Shown here in pieces: positions 1-10,613 of a DNA stretch of 64,000 nt. Below the pieces are notes generated by a model. It searched no databases, was not told the origin of the DNA, and saw only the letters and a list, made by a program, of their open reading frames with translations. The stretch comes from Aricia agestis (lineage: Eukaryota > Arthropoda > Insecta > Lepidoptera > Lycaenidae): contig NC_056428.1 of assembly GCF_905147365.1 (NCBI RefSeq), positions 13,608,001-13,672,000 on the forward strand, written 5' to 3'. Position numbers and translations under genes: made by a program. Positions within the stretch are counted from its first letter, which is position 1. Every line of letters begins with the position of its first letter.

Positions 1-722
1 ACTATTTTATTTTTTATCTAGCTTCACCTCTTTTTAAACAAAATCTTTAATTAAACATTGCAAGCATATCGGATTTGTGTCTTATAAGATATGTTGCGCA
101 ATAAAGAGTAAAGTCACCAATAAAATAGATCAGAATATCATTGTCATTATTTACAGAAGGTGGTGTCATTAGCCCACAAACATCTGACTGAATATTAAAT
201 GTTCTTTCATTTCTGTAACGGTAGTCTAGCTTGTTAGCCGTAAATTAGCATGCTTCACACAGTATACATTTTTAATTGGCCTACAATAATTATGACCTAA
301 TCGTTGATATCATTATTTATGATCAAGATTAATAGACAGACCTGCAGACTTCCGGAACGTTTAATCAAGTTTCTACGTACCTTGAATTCCAGAGTAAACA
401 GGTTGTTTACGGTCTTACCGGACATCACGGACTTACCGTGGCAGTACATCATTACCCCATCGTCACCAAAGGTCACGGAGTATCCGGCTTGTTGCATCTT
501 GATAACTGACAGCAAGTTGCACGGGACATCCGGACTGTACAGCACGTTTTCTATCTTTCCTTCGATGCCCAAGTTGCTCGTAACAGAGATTGATCCAATC
601 TTCGACGCGGAGATGAATGTTTCATTTTTCGCCACTGATATTTTGATTGGTGTTGTAAGTGTGCGAAAATAGCTTGCTATATCCTCTCGATTCGTGATAT
701 GATCGGATGCTCCAGAGTCCAA
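1..722 (-). pseudogene. copia-type pol fragment (protease to integrase N-terminus)
   Basis: Seen: the frame at 722-297 opens with the retroviral-type aspartic protease motif DSGASDH and runs on into a sequence typical of copia polyproteins (NVLYSPDVPCNLLSV). Between about 260 and 30, reading through stops, the minus strand gives short matches to the copia zinc-binding and integrase start (YCVKHANL, then SQMFVG and TPPSVNN, then TYLIRHKSDMLAMF). Known: copia pol order is protease, integrase, RT, RNase H. The RT and RNase H would lie left of position 1. The frame is broken by stops and a frame change near 297, and it is out of frame with gag, so this copy is dead. A 16-base near-duplication (GCAAACAGAATA repeated) at the gag/protease joint near 745-775 is one cause. 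Confidence 0.88.
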
Positions 723-748
723 TAAGGATATAATTTTATTCTGTTTGC

Positions 749-1672
749 CTATATTCTGTTTGCATTATGGCTCCTGCCATAAAAAACAAAACTCGGTGTA
801 GTCGGCGATGATTGAATTGTATTAACACTTGGTTTATGAGCAGTGTTAATTGTTGTCTCAGTATTGTCTTGTTTGTTATTCATATTATCACGCAGGTAGT
901 AGCGACATTCATTTTTGTAATGTCCCTTTTTCTTGCAGTAATGGCATATCACAACTTTCTTCTTATTAGATATCATGTTGTAGTTGAATTTTGGCTTCTT
1001 ATTTATTCTTTGAGGATTCTTCATAACTGGTCTTCGTTGGAAGTCTTCGTGTTGCAGACGATTATTTTTAATTTGAGCATGAAGAATTTTTCCGCTTATG
1101 TCTAGTTTCTCGTTGTTTAGTTTAATTTCGTGGTCGAGGAGTCGCATCTTTACGAAGTTGAGCGTAATATCGTCTTCTGAGAGTGTTTCGATTGCGGTGA
1201 CAATACCGTCATAGGCAGGCGGAAGAGTCAGCAATAGTTGAGATACCTTATCTCCCTCCATCACAGTTGCACCAGAAGTCGCTAGCTCGGATATTAAAAT
1301 ATCAAACTGCATAAAATGTTGATTCAAGGTGGTGTCTCCTTGGAGTTTCATATTCAATAACTTCTTTCTGGTTGCGAGCTGTTTAGCCGTACTTTTTCTC
1401 TCGAAAATGTTGTCTAGTGTAGACAGTATTTCCCTTGACGTTGACTCCAGTCCGACATGACTGATATAAGCATCAGACAGGTATTCAATTATAACGTTTT
1501 TAGCTGTTTGTTCGGCTTTCTTCCACTTGTTGTTAGGTGTGACCGGAACTGGCTTCTCAATAACGTAAATCACGTCTAGTTCACTTAAAAGGCTTCGGAT
1601 TCTAAATTTCCAGATGTTGTAATTTTCTCCGATGAAAATCGGAATATTTCTCTTGGTCTTCTTTTTCTCCAT
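749..1672 (-). pseudogene. copia-type gag with zinc knuckle
   Basis: Nucleocapsid precursor of the copia element that continues as pol to the left. The first ATG is at 1672 (about 307 residues); the open frame reaches back to a GTG at 1708. Near the N-terminus FIGENYNIWKFRIRSLL matches the gag-polypeptide domain of copia elements. A long helical middle (UBN2-like) follows. A CCHC zinc knuckle, CHYCKKKGHYKNEC, lies in the C-terminal quarter. In intact copia elements gag and protease share one frame; here gag stops at 749 after a frame slip, so protease is not fused. The rest of gag is open, which suggests a fairly recent loss. Confidence 0.88.
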
Positions 1673-1754
1673 TTTGTTGTTTTTTAAAAGTTCGAATTTC
1701 ACAATCACTTTTAGTTCAAAAACTATTTTAACTTTTATTTAATCACTGCGTTGA

Positions 1755-1883
1755 CTGGGCCACCATAACCTGTTAGTCTTATCGACTTAGACTGTGAGGT
1801 CGTGGATAGATTAAATAAAAGAAAATCACTTTTATATTGCGCTTTATTTAGGTTAAGCGCATTCGGTAAGGCACGTCTATACT
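1755..1883 (-). repeat. copia primer-binding site and remnant LTR
   Basis: On the minus strand, just upstream of gag, the string GGTTATGGTGGCCCAG (1770-1755) resembles the copia-style binding site for the anticodon region of initiator tRNA-Met, with a small insertion. The bases before it end in AACA, as an LTR 3' end should. LTR-like sequence then continues to about 1883, where a palindromic element interrupts it. The far LTR boundary is not visible. The boundary call is inference. Confidence 0.5.
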
Positions 1884-2335
1884 CCAAAGAGCAAAGGAGA
1901 GTAGTGTAAAATATTTAACAGTAAAATAAACTGTGACCTGCAGGGTGAACAAAAAACGTTGCCATGCCAAATGTTAACCTGACCATTTAAACTAAAAGCA
2001 GCCCATAATAAATTATAGTTTTATGGCTTTGGTAACATTGTGTACCCTTGTTTTAAGAATTATTAGTCGTTTATTATACTTCACACAATTTCTTGACAGC
2101 AATGTGGCAAGAAACATTGCTGTCAAGAAATTGTGTGAAGTATAATAAACGACTAATAATTCTTAAAACAAGGGTACACAATGTTACCAAAGCCATAAAA
2201 CTATAATTTATTATGGGCTGCTTTTAGTTTAAATGGTCAGGTTCACATTTGGCATGGGAACGTTTTTTGTTCACCCTACAGGTCACAGTTTATTTTACTG
2301 TTAAATATTTTACACTACTCTCCTTTGCTCTGTGG
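1884..2335. repeat. 452-bp near-perfect palindrome (foldback element)
   Basis: The left arm 1884-2105 and right arm 2114-2335 are reverse complements over 222 bp with only about five mismatches. They are separated by an 8-base loop (GGCAAGAA, 2106-2113). Arms so similar imply recent formation or homogenisation. It lies inside the copia LTR remnant. No coding potential. It could be a foldback MITE or an inverted duplication; I see no clear target-site duplication. Confidence 0.93.
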
Positions 2336-2439
2336 CATGTGAGACTCAAATGGTACTTCACTTTCTCAGAACCTAAATCTTTCAATACGATATCAAAAGA
2401 CAGGAATTTTTGTATTTGAATTTAAGTAAATTCGACATT

Positions 2440-3075
2440 CTATTTATAAAATGTCTGCTTTAGAATCTCTGAGAGATAAATTTAAAGTAATTGGTATTCT
2501 AACTGTTGCTTCTCAATACATTTTGGATAATGTAATGTATGTTAGAAAAAATATAAGTAAATTTAAAGTTAAAAGTGACATTCACTCTAGGAATACTAGA
2601 AATAAGCACAAGCTAGATATGCCGGTGATCAGACTTAGTAAAGTCAGTAAATCTTTTAAAGGTCAATGTATACGCCTTTACAAAAAAATCCCAGAAAACG
2701 TTCAAAATCTTTCCATTAATAAATTTAAAAAAGTAGTTAAAGAACGTTTGTGTGCCAAAGCCTATTATAAGGTCAATGATTTCATAAACGATGGCACACC
2801 TTGGGAGTAGGATGGCTTCTTGCAAGGCTACTTCTTCATTATTATAGGACTTACAATTATGTATGTGGATATTGTATATAATATTTATTTTAAAAGATTA
2901 ATTCTTTTCTCACTTTTTTTGGTAAAAAAGTGGGCCCCGTGCGAGTTTCTTACGCCGGTTCTTCTCGCCGGGTTAGTTCCCGAACCGGTGGTAGGCATCA
3001 TGTAGGACATTCTGAAAACATTTATTTTAAATTTATTCAGAAATAAAACAATTTTGATTTGATTTGATTTTATTT
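2440..3075 (+). mobile_element. 5'-truncated LINE, 3' end
   Basis: Contains the last 119 codons of a reverse-transcriptase ORF (2451-2810). These show the C-terminal block of lepidopteran non-LTR elements: KVIGILTVASQYI, then MYVRKN, then HSRNTRNK, then a tail with KVNDFINDGTPW. The 3' UTR holds a GC-rich block (2935-3000, GTGGGCCCCGTGCGAG to CCGAACCGGTGGTAGG) common in moth LINE 3' ends. It ends in a TTTGA repeat tail (3052-3070). RT and endonuclease domains are absent, as expected from 5' truncation. The clade is probably within the jockey/CR1 group but is not fixed by what is visible. Confidence 0.85.
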
Positions 3076-3481
3076 TATTAAAGTACTTAATTAAATATTG
3101 ACAGATTGTTAAGTCTCGCGACAAGCTTTTATTATAATGCAAATTGTATAATATATTGAGGTTATAACTGAATAGTTAGAATTTTTAAGGGGAAATTTAT
3201 TTTCTTCTTTTTTAAGTATTTAAATAAAAGCTTTTTTTCAAAAAGTTTTTTGCTTATAATTTATTTTTTGTTTTTTAGTTTAATCTCTGACTAGATTTCT
3301 TAAGTCTGCTTGATTGTAGTTTGTTTTGTTTCAAGAATTTGTTAAAATCTTATTAACTGAATTTAAGTCTTTAAGAAATCGTACTATCAAAATATTACGA
3401 CTAAAAAATTAAATATCACTTAACAAAAATTACCGGATTCAACCAGGTATTTTCTAATGCCTGACTGATTTTGACTTGACA
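3076..3481. other. AT-rich spacer, no gene seen
   Basis: Homopolymer-rich intergenic sequence between the LINE tail and the pentamer satellite. No open frame or repeat of note. Confidence 0.6.
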
Positions 3482-3722
3482 TAACATGACACACGACACG
3501 ACACGACACGACACGACACGACACGACACGACACGATACGACACGACACGACACGACACGTCACGCCACGTCACGTCACGTCACGTCACGTCACGTCACG
3601 TCACGTCACGTCACGTCACGTCACGTCACGTCACGTCACGTCATGTTACGATACGACACGACACGACACGTCACGTCACGTCATGTTACGATACGACACG
3701 ACACGGCACAACAGGACACGAC
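3482..3722. repeat. pentanucleotide satellite, CACGA switching to CACGT
   Basis: About 48 units of a 5-bp repeat. The block begins as (ACACG)n, changes near 3560 to (TCACG)n for about 80 bases, then returns through degenerate units (TCATGTTACGATACG) to (ACACG)n. Because the period is 5, all three frames stay open and give a false 108-residue ORF of His, Asp, Thr, Arg and Val. Confidence 0.95.
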
Positions 3723-4086
3723 ATTACTTTTCAATTTACTCTCAATGAGCCTTTTTGTTTGATACCCATATCGCAGAAGTGCTTTAAAAATAACTATATT
3801 CCCCTTTCTTAGATGAGCCGCCATATTGGATGTAGAATGACATTACATTCGTTTCGAAGTTACTCTCAATGAGCCCTTTCATTTGATACCCATATTGCAG
3901 AAGTGCATTAAAAATAACTATACCTTTATCTTGGATGAGCCGCCATATTGGATGTAGTATGACATTACATTCGTTTTCGAGTTACTCTCAAAAAGCCCTT
4001 TCATTTAATATCCATAGTGTAGAACTGCATAGAAAATAACTATTTCGCCATCTTGGATGGTCGGCCATATTGGATGTGGTCGGCCA
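3719..4086. repeat. three-copy 122-bp tandem repeat
   Basis: The block CCATATTGGATGT starts at 3821, 3943 and 4065, an exact 122-bp period. Each unit also carries GACATTAC, TTACTCTCAA and AAAATAACTAT. Copies have drifted by roughly 10-15 percent. The following bases to about 4250, with CAAGTTAAATAAAAGC near the end, look like the terminus of a dispersed retroposon. Confidence 0.88.
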
Positions 4087-4252
4087 TAGAGTGATGTCAC
4101 ATACAATATCATGTATTGTCATCCAAACTAAACGTGCCTACAAAATTTCAGCTCGATCGGTTAAATATAGCTACTTCAAAATTGAATTCCAAAATTTCAC
4201 CCGAACATACATACTTACATACATACAGAGCAAGTTAAATAAAAGCTTTTAA

Positions 4253-4582
4253 TAAAATGGGGTCTGATTAGGTACCAGTATAGCTAAATACACTGAACTA
4301 AGGAAAATAAATATACAAAAAAATGTTGTTTATTTAGTCCCCTGTACGAAGTGCTAAATTTTTTATATAAAAATAAATAACATTTCCATTTATAAGAAAG
4401 ATAAGAAACTCTCTCAAATTTCTTCATACATTTTCGCCCTATCACGAACGCGGCGAGCGTCATAACCGCCACTGTAGAAGGCGCGCTGATATGAATGTTA
4501 TTTTAATGTCCTTAACGTCGATATTCGTACTGACAGACATAGTCCTGCTAATTTTTATAATATTTTTTGTGATAGCGTCCTT
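4253..4582. other. intergenic, no gene seen
   Basis: AT-rich sequence without a convincing frame or repeat. Confidence 0.5.
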
Positions 4583-4666
4583 AAGAGTCTCATTGGGCCA
4601 TGAATCATGCCCAATGAGACTCTTGTGTAGTTGCTACAGTATGGACATTTGGCGTCCATCTGTAGC
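4583..4666. repeat. two adjacent short-loop hairpins
   Basis: A perfect 16-bp inverted repeat (4583-4598 with 4609-4624, 10-base loop) is followed directly by a second, slightly imperfect one (about 4632-4665; GCTACAG against CTGTAGC with TGGAC against GTCCA). The sequence between is unique in the window. Confidence 0.85.
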
Positions 4667-4906
4667 AATACTGAAAGAACTGGCCATACACTGGCTATTA
4701 TATTCTTAAAGGTTTTCATATACATAATATTTCCTTTTAATGGTGTGCATTAACGAAACGACCGTTTAGGAGCAAGGTAACTGCAAACATAGCTGGTTCC
4801 CATTTAAACGGATATAGTTCAAAATTATAAAATCGAATAGATTTAAAAAAGGCGATCGAATTTTTATCTACCTGCACTTACATTTTACCAATTACGGACT
4901 AACTAT

Positions 4907-4947
4907 GTTCACAAGTCACAACGGATGTTCCGTTGTGACTTGTGAAC
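4907..4947. repeat. perfect 18-bp hairpin
   Basis: Arms 4907-4924 and 4930-4947 are exact reverse complements, with a 5-base loop (ATGTT). No T-run follows it; in a eukaryote it is read as a local inverted duplication, not a terminator. Confidence 0.9.
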
Positions 4948-5178
4948 AAAAAACAAAAATTTCCAATAAATCTTTTCCCTCCCAAAGAAAAGTCTGCAGT
5001 GGAAAATATAGCACGTACAAAAAGATTGTATTGTAAATTGTACAAACAATAAAACCCTGAAATATTTTAGTCGAACGTTGACGAAATTCCTCCCTCAAAT
5101 CAGGCTGCCAATTCGCGGGGAAAATAGATTATTTGCGAGATAAAAATTAAATCCGAAACGAAAAGGACTTAGTTTTAA

Positions 5179-5993
5179 GACCCAATTTCACCAACCTCTG
5201 TTTGTTAAATTCTAACAAGGCATTACTTAACGGACCTTGGAAAATTAAACAGACTGTTAAAATACTTATCTCCCACAGTAAAAATTTAACAGCGGATTAG
5301 TAAATGCAACGTTAAGTGAACAGCGAGTGAATAACATTCAATTCGTTCGTTCTTGTTATAAGGCGACGAAATTGCAATGTACAATTTTAATACGACATGT
5401 TGGCTGCAATGTGTCATTTTCACCTTATTCGTATAATACGTCATTTGGTCCAGATAATGCGACCAAATTAAAATATCACTGATCGCATACATTTGTTACA
5501 CTACAATAGTTCTTTTTAATTTACCAGGTTAATAATTATGATCTGTCAAAGCTGAAAACATGAATCATGAATCATGATACAAACTTTTATTTACTTATTT
5601 CAGCTTGGTAATTTTGATACAAGTCAGTGTATTTGCAATGTCAAGGAAAATCCGAGGGCTGAATTTTTGACAAAATGAAAATAAATAATTATGCATAACA
5701 TGAAAAATAATAAATAATATGTAAGGATGTGGCGAAACATGGCGGCAACACTCAAAAGTCAAAACAGATTCTTTTATTGATATTGGATATTGTCTTTAAA
5801 AAGTTGTTGTTTTGACTATTATAACGGCCTGTTATATATTTAACGGACCTCCCCAGCAGGAATTAAAATTTAACACCGTGTTAGGCGATTTGACATGACA
5901 TTAGCGTATGGTGGAACGCTCGATAGCTCTAACAGGCCGTTAACTGATTTAACAAGCCGTTATTTATTTAACATTGCTTGATGAAACTGGGTC
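5179..5993. mobile_element. TTAA-flanked inverted-repeat element, 815 bp
   Basis: Bounded by TTAA at 5175-5178 and 5994-5997. Termini are inverted: GACCCAATTTCACCAA on the left and the complement GACCCAGTTTCATCAA on the right. Subterminal copies of TTTAACGG, CCGTTA and TGTTAAAT recur on both sides. No transposase is encoded. TTAA target choice is the hallmark of piggyBac-type elements, so this is probably a non-autonomous relative; that assignment is inference. Confidence 0.78.
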
Positions 5994-6159
5994 TTAAGCG
6001 TCGTAATGTTATCGTAATAAATGGACCTAGACGGACAGTAAAGTGAGTAAAAAAATCTAGCTTATTTAGTTCCATTTTAATGTTGATCCAGGATTTGCTT
6101 TTTATCGTAATCACTATCGATTTTTTTTTCTTTAAAAATGAGCAGGTTTGATTCGCGTC

Positions 6160-6312
6160 TAAGAAAAATTTCCTGTAAGGCTTCTTACAAACGAACGGCA
6201 ACCGTCAGAAATTTTCCGGTAAGGCTTCTTAGAAACGAACGGCACTTGTCGAAGGCAACCGTCGACACTTCTGCCGTCAACTGCCGTCGACAAGTGCCGT
6301 TCGTCTGTAAGA
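6160..6312. repeat. GC-rich direct and inverted repeat cluster
   Basis: The block GTAAGGCTTCTTA-AAACGAACGGCA occurs twice as direct repeats (about 6175 and 6219). The second copy then pairs with an inverted copy: CGAACGGCACTTGTCGA at 6237-6253 against its complement at 6287-6303. Composition is clearly higher in GC than the flanks. Origin unknown. Confidence 0.8.
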
Positions 6313-6320
6313 ATTCTGAA

Positions 6321-6661
6321 GTAATAATGCCGTTTTCGATTTCAATTTTGAGCTAAGAAGTTTTTTTTGCGTTTTTCGCTATGGGAAGCTTAGCATTTAT
6401 TTTGCCTTTTCTGATAATAATACTTAAGTAAATTTTACGGAAAAATCATTAAAAATTCACTTTATGGTTACGCTTCGAGATGATTGGTCATTAATATTAA
6501 TGCAACGGAACTCCTCTTGATTAATTATGTTCTGAGAGCTTGTTAATTAGTCTGTTTGCTCGTAACTGTCCGAGAACAGTTCTATATCCTACTGGATGAC
6601 CCTGGAAATTATAGTTTTGATTGCTTCAAGATGTAGTGTCTTCATCTAGTACGTGACAATA
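6321..6661. other. intergenic, no gene seen
   Basis: No frame or repeat that I can support. Confidence 0.5.
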
Positions 6662-6927
6662 GATGTGTATGTGTCCCTTATGTAGAGTTCACTGTGAAAG
6701 TAGCAGCGCCTTGTATTGTTACCTATTCTGTAGCAACGCTGAGAGAGTATTTTTTTGTGATTTGTATGGGCAAGGGCCGATCGTTATAAATTTTCCGATA
6801 CAAAAGTAAAAAAAAGTTATACTCTTTTACTTTCGTATCGAAAAAATGACGATGCTAATTCAACAGCGAACTCTATATAGGTTGCCTATACCCTAAAGTA
6901 TTATCACTTAGTTTCTTACACCCTGAA
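6662..6927. mobile_element. MITE family T1, degenerate copy
   Basis: Related to the copies at 9169, 12229 and 14711 (shared: GTTCACTGTGAAAGTAGCAG, ATGGGCAAGGGCC, AAAGTATTATCACTTAG, TTACACCCTG). The left terminus is missing and an insertion splits the CAGCGCTG core. Confidence 0.75.
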
Positions 6928-8326
6928 TACTTTCAACTTAGATCTGTCTCATCCCAACTTTTTTCGCGTCTACACTCAAAACTTCGATTCAGATTTCAAT
7001 AGTTTTCTTCGTTTTACATCTTCGGTACAAGCTGTAAAGCTTTGGAATCCCAATTTATTCCAAGGGCAGCTTAATTAGAGCAGCGAGGTTGGCTCATTTG
7101 CGTATTGAAATTCATCATCATCAATCATCATACCGTCCACGTCATCGTTATGGACTGTCTGACAGCCATAACAGTGTGATTAATTCTCGTGTTGACCAGC
7201 TCAATCGAATGATGTTCTTGCTTGCTATGAATGTTCTCGATGTTGACGTAAAAAATATTTTAGCATTGAGTTTTGTTCTCATTCTCAGCTCTCAAATTCT
7301 CACCAAGAAACTGCTCTACGGTTTAGCGATTTTAATGTTTAAGATACAAATAAATGTAAAAATCGAAGAACTCCAACCGAACGAAAAGTTCGAAAACTAT
7401 CTAGCTCTATATATTTGTTAGACCTGTTGTCAGGAAATTAAAAAACACCTCAGGTAAAGTATGGAGAATGGACCTTACTATATTGTCTACGTTGGAAAAA
7501 AGGCTTGACAGCGACAAAATATTTGTACAGCAAAATATTTTAGTAAACATTATTATTGTTACTTCCTACACGGATTTCAATAATACCCATGTAATTGTTA
7601 CTTCCTATTGGATTGGTTGAATGGATTTCAATAATACCCATGTATTTCCAGCATCAGTATTATCCGACAGACGACATGCCACAAGACAAATAAGTGGAAA
7701 TTGTGGGACAGACCGTTATTATCGGGAAATATTGACAGAGACGACCGTGCGACGCTCCAGATAATATTATGATTGCCAACACAATAACCACTATAATGTT
7801 ATTACGAAAAGCATTGGCTATTTTCAAAGAATAGGAGGGTTTTGTTTAATTTTTCGTAGATTAGGATGATAAAATATGTAAATAAAAGGTACTTTGTTGT
7901 GTTGTTATTCGTACAGTTTAAAACTGTTTATCTTATTACTATCTGCTTCAAAAAGGTTAAAAAAATTACGATTCAGATCAAAGGTATAAAAAACAGAAAG
8001 ATCATGACTAAAGTTGCATAGCAGATTTTCGACTCATTACGCTCTTAGGGTAGGTTATATTTTGTTATAGAACAGTCACAGCGGTTATAATATTATGTGA
8101 GTGTTGGGTTTAAAACAGCTCTTTACAAGCTAATCGCCGGCTACAAATCCACTAATGCGACTTCTTTGTCGCCAAGATTAACAGTGATAACCGACTACGG
8201 AAAGCGTCTGATACTAATATAATTTCAGGGGTGACCGAAAGAAAATTTAAAACTATCTTAGGCCCCCAAATAATAATGATCAAGAAGAAAGAATTGGATA
8301 TATTCTAGAAAGAGATAAAAACTTAC
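6928..8326. other. intergenic, possible decayed LINE and a short duplication
   Basis: About 6960-7080 weakly resembles a LINE C-terminal stretch (VQAVKLWNPNLF) but is full of stops; I do not annotate the 110-codon frame after it as a gene. At 7558-7650 the block GGATTTCAATAATACCCATG is tandemly duplicated. Otherwise nothing is seen. Confidence 0.4.
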
Positions 8327-8776
8327 CATCGTATACAACTCCCCGGACGAGAACGCTGGTGTCGAACACTGGATGGCTGAACGTGACATTCACGTCACTC
8401 TCCGAGACCCCCAGCGTCACAACCTCCGGACTGTCACTCGGCATATTCACGATCTCACACACGTCACCCGTCATCTCACTCGCACTGTCACTGACAGTCG
8501 AGATGTCTGTCGTCACTTCGTCGTATTCTTCGACGACAGGTGCTCCGACGTTCGTCTCGACGAAAGGCGGGCCCGGGGATCGTCCAGGCGCGGGGTCCCC
8601 GCTCGGAAGGTTCAAAGCGGAAATATAAGGCAACGAAGTTAGGATGACCACCGCGATGGAGGAGTATAGTCGGTAGGTACTGATTTTGAATTTCACCGTC
8701 CTTTTGTAGCGCACCTTGTGTTGCAGGTACATGGTCTCGGCTGTCATTTTATTCAATTCCGCGTGCACATAGTGAT
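8327..8776 (-). CDS. orphan internal exon of an unidentified secreted or membrane protein
   Basis: A 450-bp minus-strand exon bounded by a good 3' splice site (pyrimidine tract then GCAG, AG at 8778-8777) and a strong donor (GATG before GTAAGT at 8326-8321). Both ends are phase 1, so it is symmetric. The frame starts mid-codon and has an internal Met (MTAETMYLQ) about 11 codons in. Next come a basic stretch (RYKRTVKFK) and a hydrophobic segment (SSIAVVILTSLPYISAL) that could be a signal peptide or anchor. A Pro/Gly-rich and then acidic Ser/Thr/Val-rich region follows (VVEEYDEVTTDIS), with one Cys and one sequon (NVT). Base composition is GC-rich and codon-like, unlike the flanks. The partner exons are not identified: they would lie at lower coordinates (downstream) and higher coordinates (upstream). 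I do not recognise the protein. Confidence 0.72.
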
Positions 8777-9168
8777 CTGCGAACAAAAGAAATATCGTGT
8801 GAAACTTCGTAAGCCGACATCGCAGTAGATATTAAATATTATAGAGAAGAACATCTACATACTAAGCCGCCTTAAGGTGATCGCAAATAATATATCAGCA
8901 TCCGCACCGTACGCGCCACGTTTCGTGTACTATGCGATGCGATAAGCTTTAATCGGGAATACGCATTTAACGTGATTTTATACTACGATACATAGCAGAA
9001 CAACGCGTAATCATGTAGCGTGTACGTGAAGACAGTTTAGTTTCGCTATTGTATTATATTTATACATTCATGTTAATCCACGCTACGGTATTTCGTGCGT
9101 TAGCGCTCTCTGAGGGAAAGGTATATTTCACGAGTAGAATATAAGGTACCAAGCATAACAATACATTA
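8777..9168. other. intron or intergenic, no gene seen
   Basis: Sequence 5' of the orphan exon; no other exon is recognisable. Confidence 0.4.
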
Positions 9169-9322
9169 TACAAGGTGTAACAAAACCAAGTAATAAAGTT
9201 CACTGTGAAAGTAGCAGCGCTGAAAGAGCAAATTTTTGTAATTTGTGTTATGGGCAATTGCCCGAAGGCCAGCGTCATGAATGTTCCTAAAGTATTATAA
9301 CTTAGTTTTGTTACACCCTGTA
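9169..9322. mobile_element. MITE family T1, short copy
   Basis: Termini TACAAGGTGTAACAAAACCAAG and its inverted mate ending ACACCCTGTA, with the core GTTCACTGTGAAAGTAGCAG and CAGCGCTGAAAG. At about 154 bp it lacks half of the palindrome seen in the 14711 copy. Confidence 0.85.
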
Positions 9323-10431
9323 GATCAATTTGATACTAAGTATAATTTAGGCCAAATGTTAGAAACTGAAAAGGTAAAAAGGTATCCGTACCATTGTCAA
9401 AAGTTTCAATGGAAAATGCATTCAACGTTGTCTAACAATAAAGCCATTATGGATAGTGAAAATCCGAAAACCAGCCCAATAATCTTGGCATTTATGGGAT
9501 AACTTTCTACAAGAAATATGTCAAGTAACAATTAATAGAAATTGATGATGATGAGATTCGCAATTTCGAGCAATTTAATTTTTGAGCAAGTTCGCTGAAA
9601 CTTCAGGGATATTTGGAATTGAATCATTAATTATAGGGGTCTTTAATCTTCGGCCTGATCGCAAACATGTTTTTAGTGTGGCCGAAAAATGTTTTCATAC
9701 GAACTCGAACGGCTAAAAGATTACTATTTATAGTGTTGGGCGGCGGATATTGGATCTTATCGATGAACAAACAAAATGTTAAGGAAAATGGGTCAGAAAA
9801 ATATCGTATATTTTCCGACTAAGTAATTTAATGCTTAGGTTATTTCATAATAGTAGTTGTAGTAATTGAATTTTCTGGTATGCATGAACTAGTTAGCTGT
9901 ATAGCCAATGTAAAAAGCGATTTTAATCAGAAATTCAATACCAAGATATCCACTTGTATAGCAAGAGCAAGAGCTTAGAAAATATTAAATGGAAATGAAA
10001 AATTTAACGACCTAAAATTTACAACAAAGTCAGCATACCACGCGACATTTGAATAAATTAATCACAAAATTTCTATAGTAAAACCTTTTTACTTATTATG
10101 TAGCGGTAATTATGTTTTACGTTTCCATCGTTTCGGAAATTTTATAATAACCACGGTCGGCGGTCGCGTTAGCATTAAGCGAGCCTTTTGTGTTGTGGCT
10201 TTCAAATCCTTTACCCTTTTTATGAGGCTAGGTACTGCTTTGTATGGAGTTCACGGAAGTATTACATCAATATTATTAAATAATATCGCATTCATGTTTG
10301 CATACACGAATCTTAAGCGTTGGTACATTTGCCACTTCTATGATTTAATTTTAATTAAATCATTTTTTCCATACCAGATAAAAAAAAATCAAATACGATT
10401 ACTAGAAATAGTATTTCCTTAATAATATGAA
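9323..10431. other. intergenic, no gene seen
   Basis: AT-rich, stops in all frames; nothing I can support. Confidence 0.5.
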
Positions 10432-10613
10432 ACTAGATGACGCAAGCAACTTCGTTGCGTCAAAATTCTTTTATTGCGCGGAATCCGTACATTTGTCCGG
10501 GATAAAAGTATCCTACGTCTTTTCAAAGTATCTCCATACCAAATTTCAACGGTTTGAACGTGAAGAGGTAGCTTAAAAACAAACAGATACTTCGCATTTT
10601 TAATATTAGCATG
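10432..10613 (-). mobile_element. Helitron-like (Lep1-type) element
   Basis: Read on the minus strand it runs from a terminus of the type TAATATTA-AAATGCGAAAG, through ACGTTCAAACCG and a block with GGTATGGAGATACTTTG, to TGACGC-TCATCTAGT. This is the most abundant repeat in the window and is the reference description for the later copies. Ending in CTAGT without inverted termini or a clear target duplication fits non-autonomous Helitrons of Lepidoptera. The family name is from memory and tentative. Confidence 0.7.

Noticed and set aside
304..672. Plus-strand frame of 122 codons
   Set aside because: Mirror of the copia protease region on the other strand.
812..1105. Plus-strand frame of 97 codons with hydrophobic residues
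   Set aside because: Antisense shadow of copia gag.
3486..3812. 108-codon frame rich in His/Asp/Thr/Arg
   Set aside because: It is the pentamer satellite read as codons; the other frames are open too.
3482..4086. CRISPR array
   Set aside because: Repeats are contiguous without unique spacers, and the genome is clearly animal.
7089..7421. 110-codon frame
   Set aside because: No ATG in context and no recognisable domain; upstream sequence may be a decayed LINE.
8359..8642. Two overlapping plus-strand frames of 89 codons
   Set aside because: Antisense to the orphan exon at 8327-8776, which has splice sites in its own frame.
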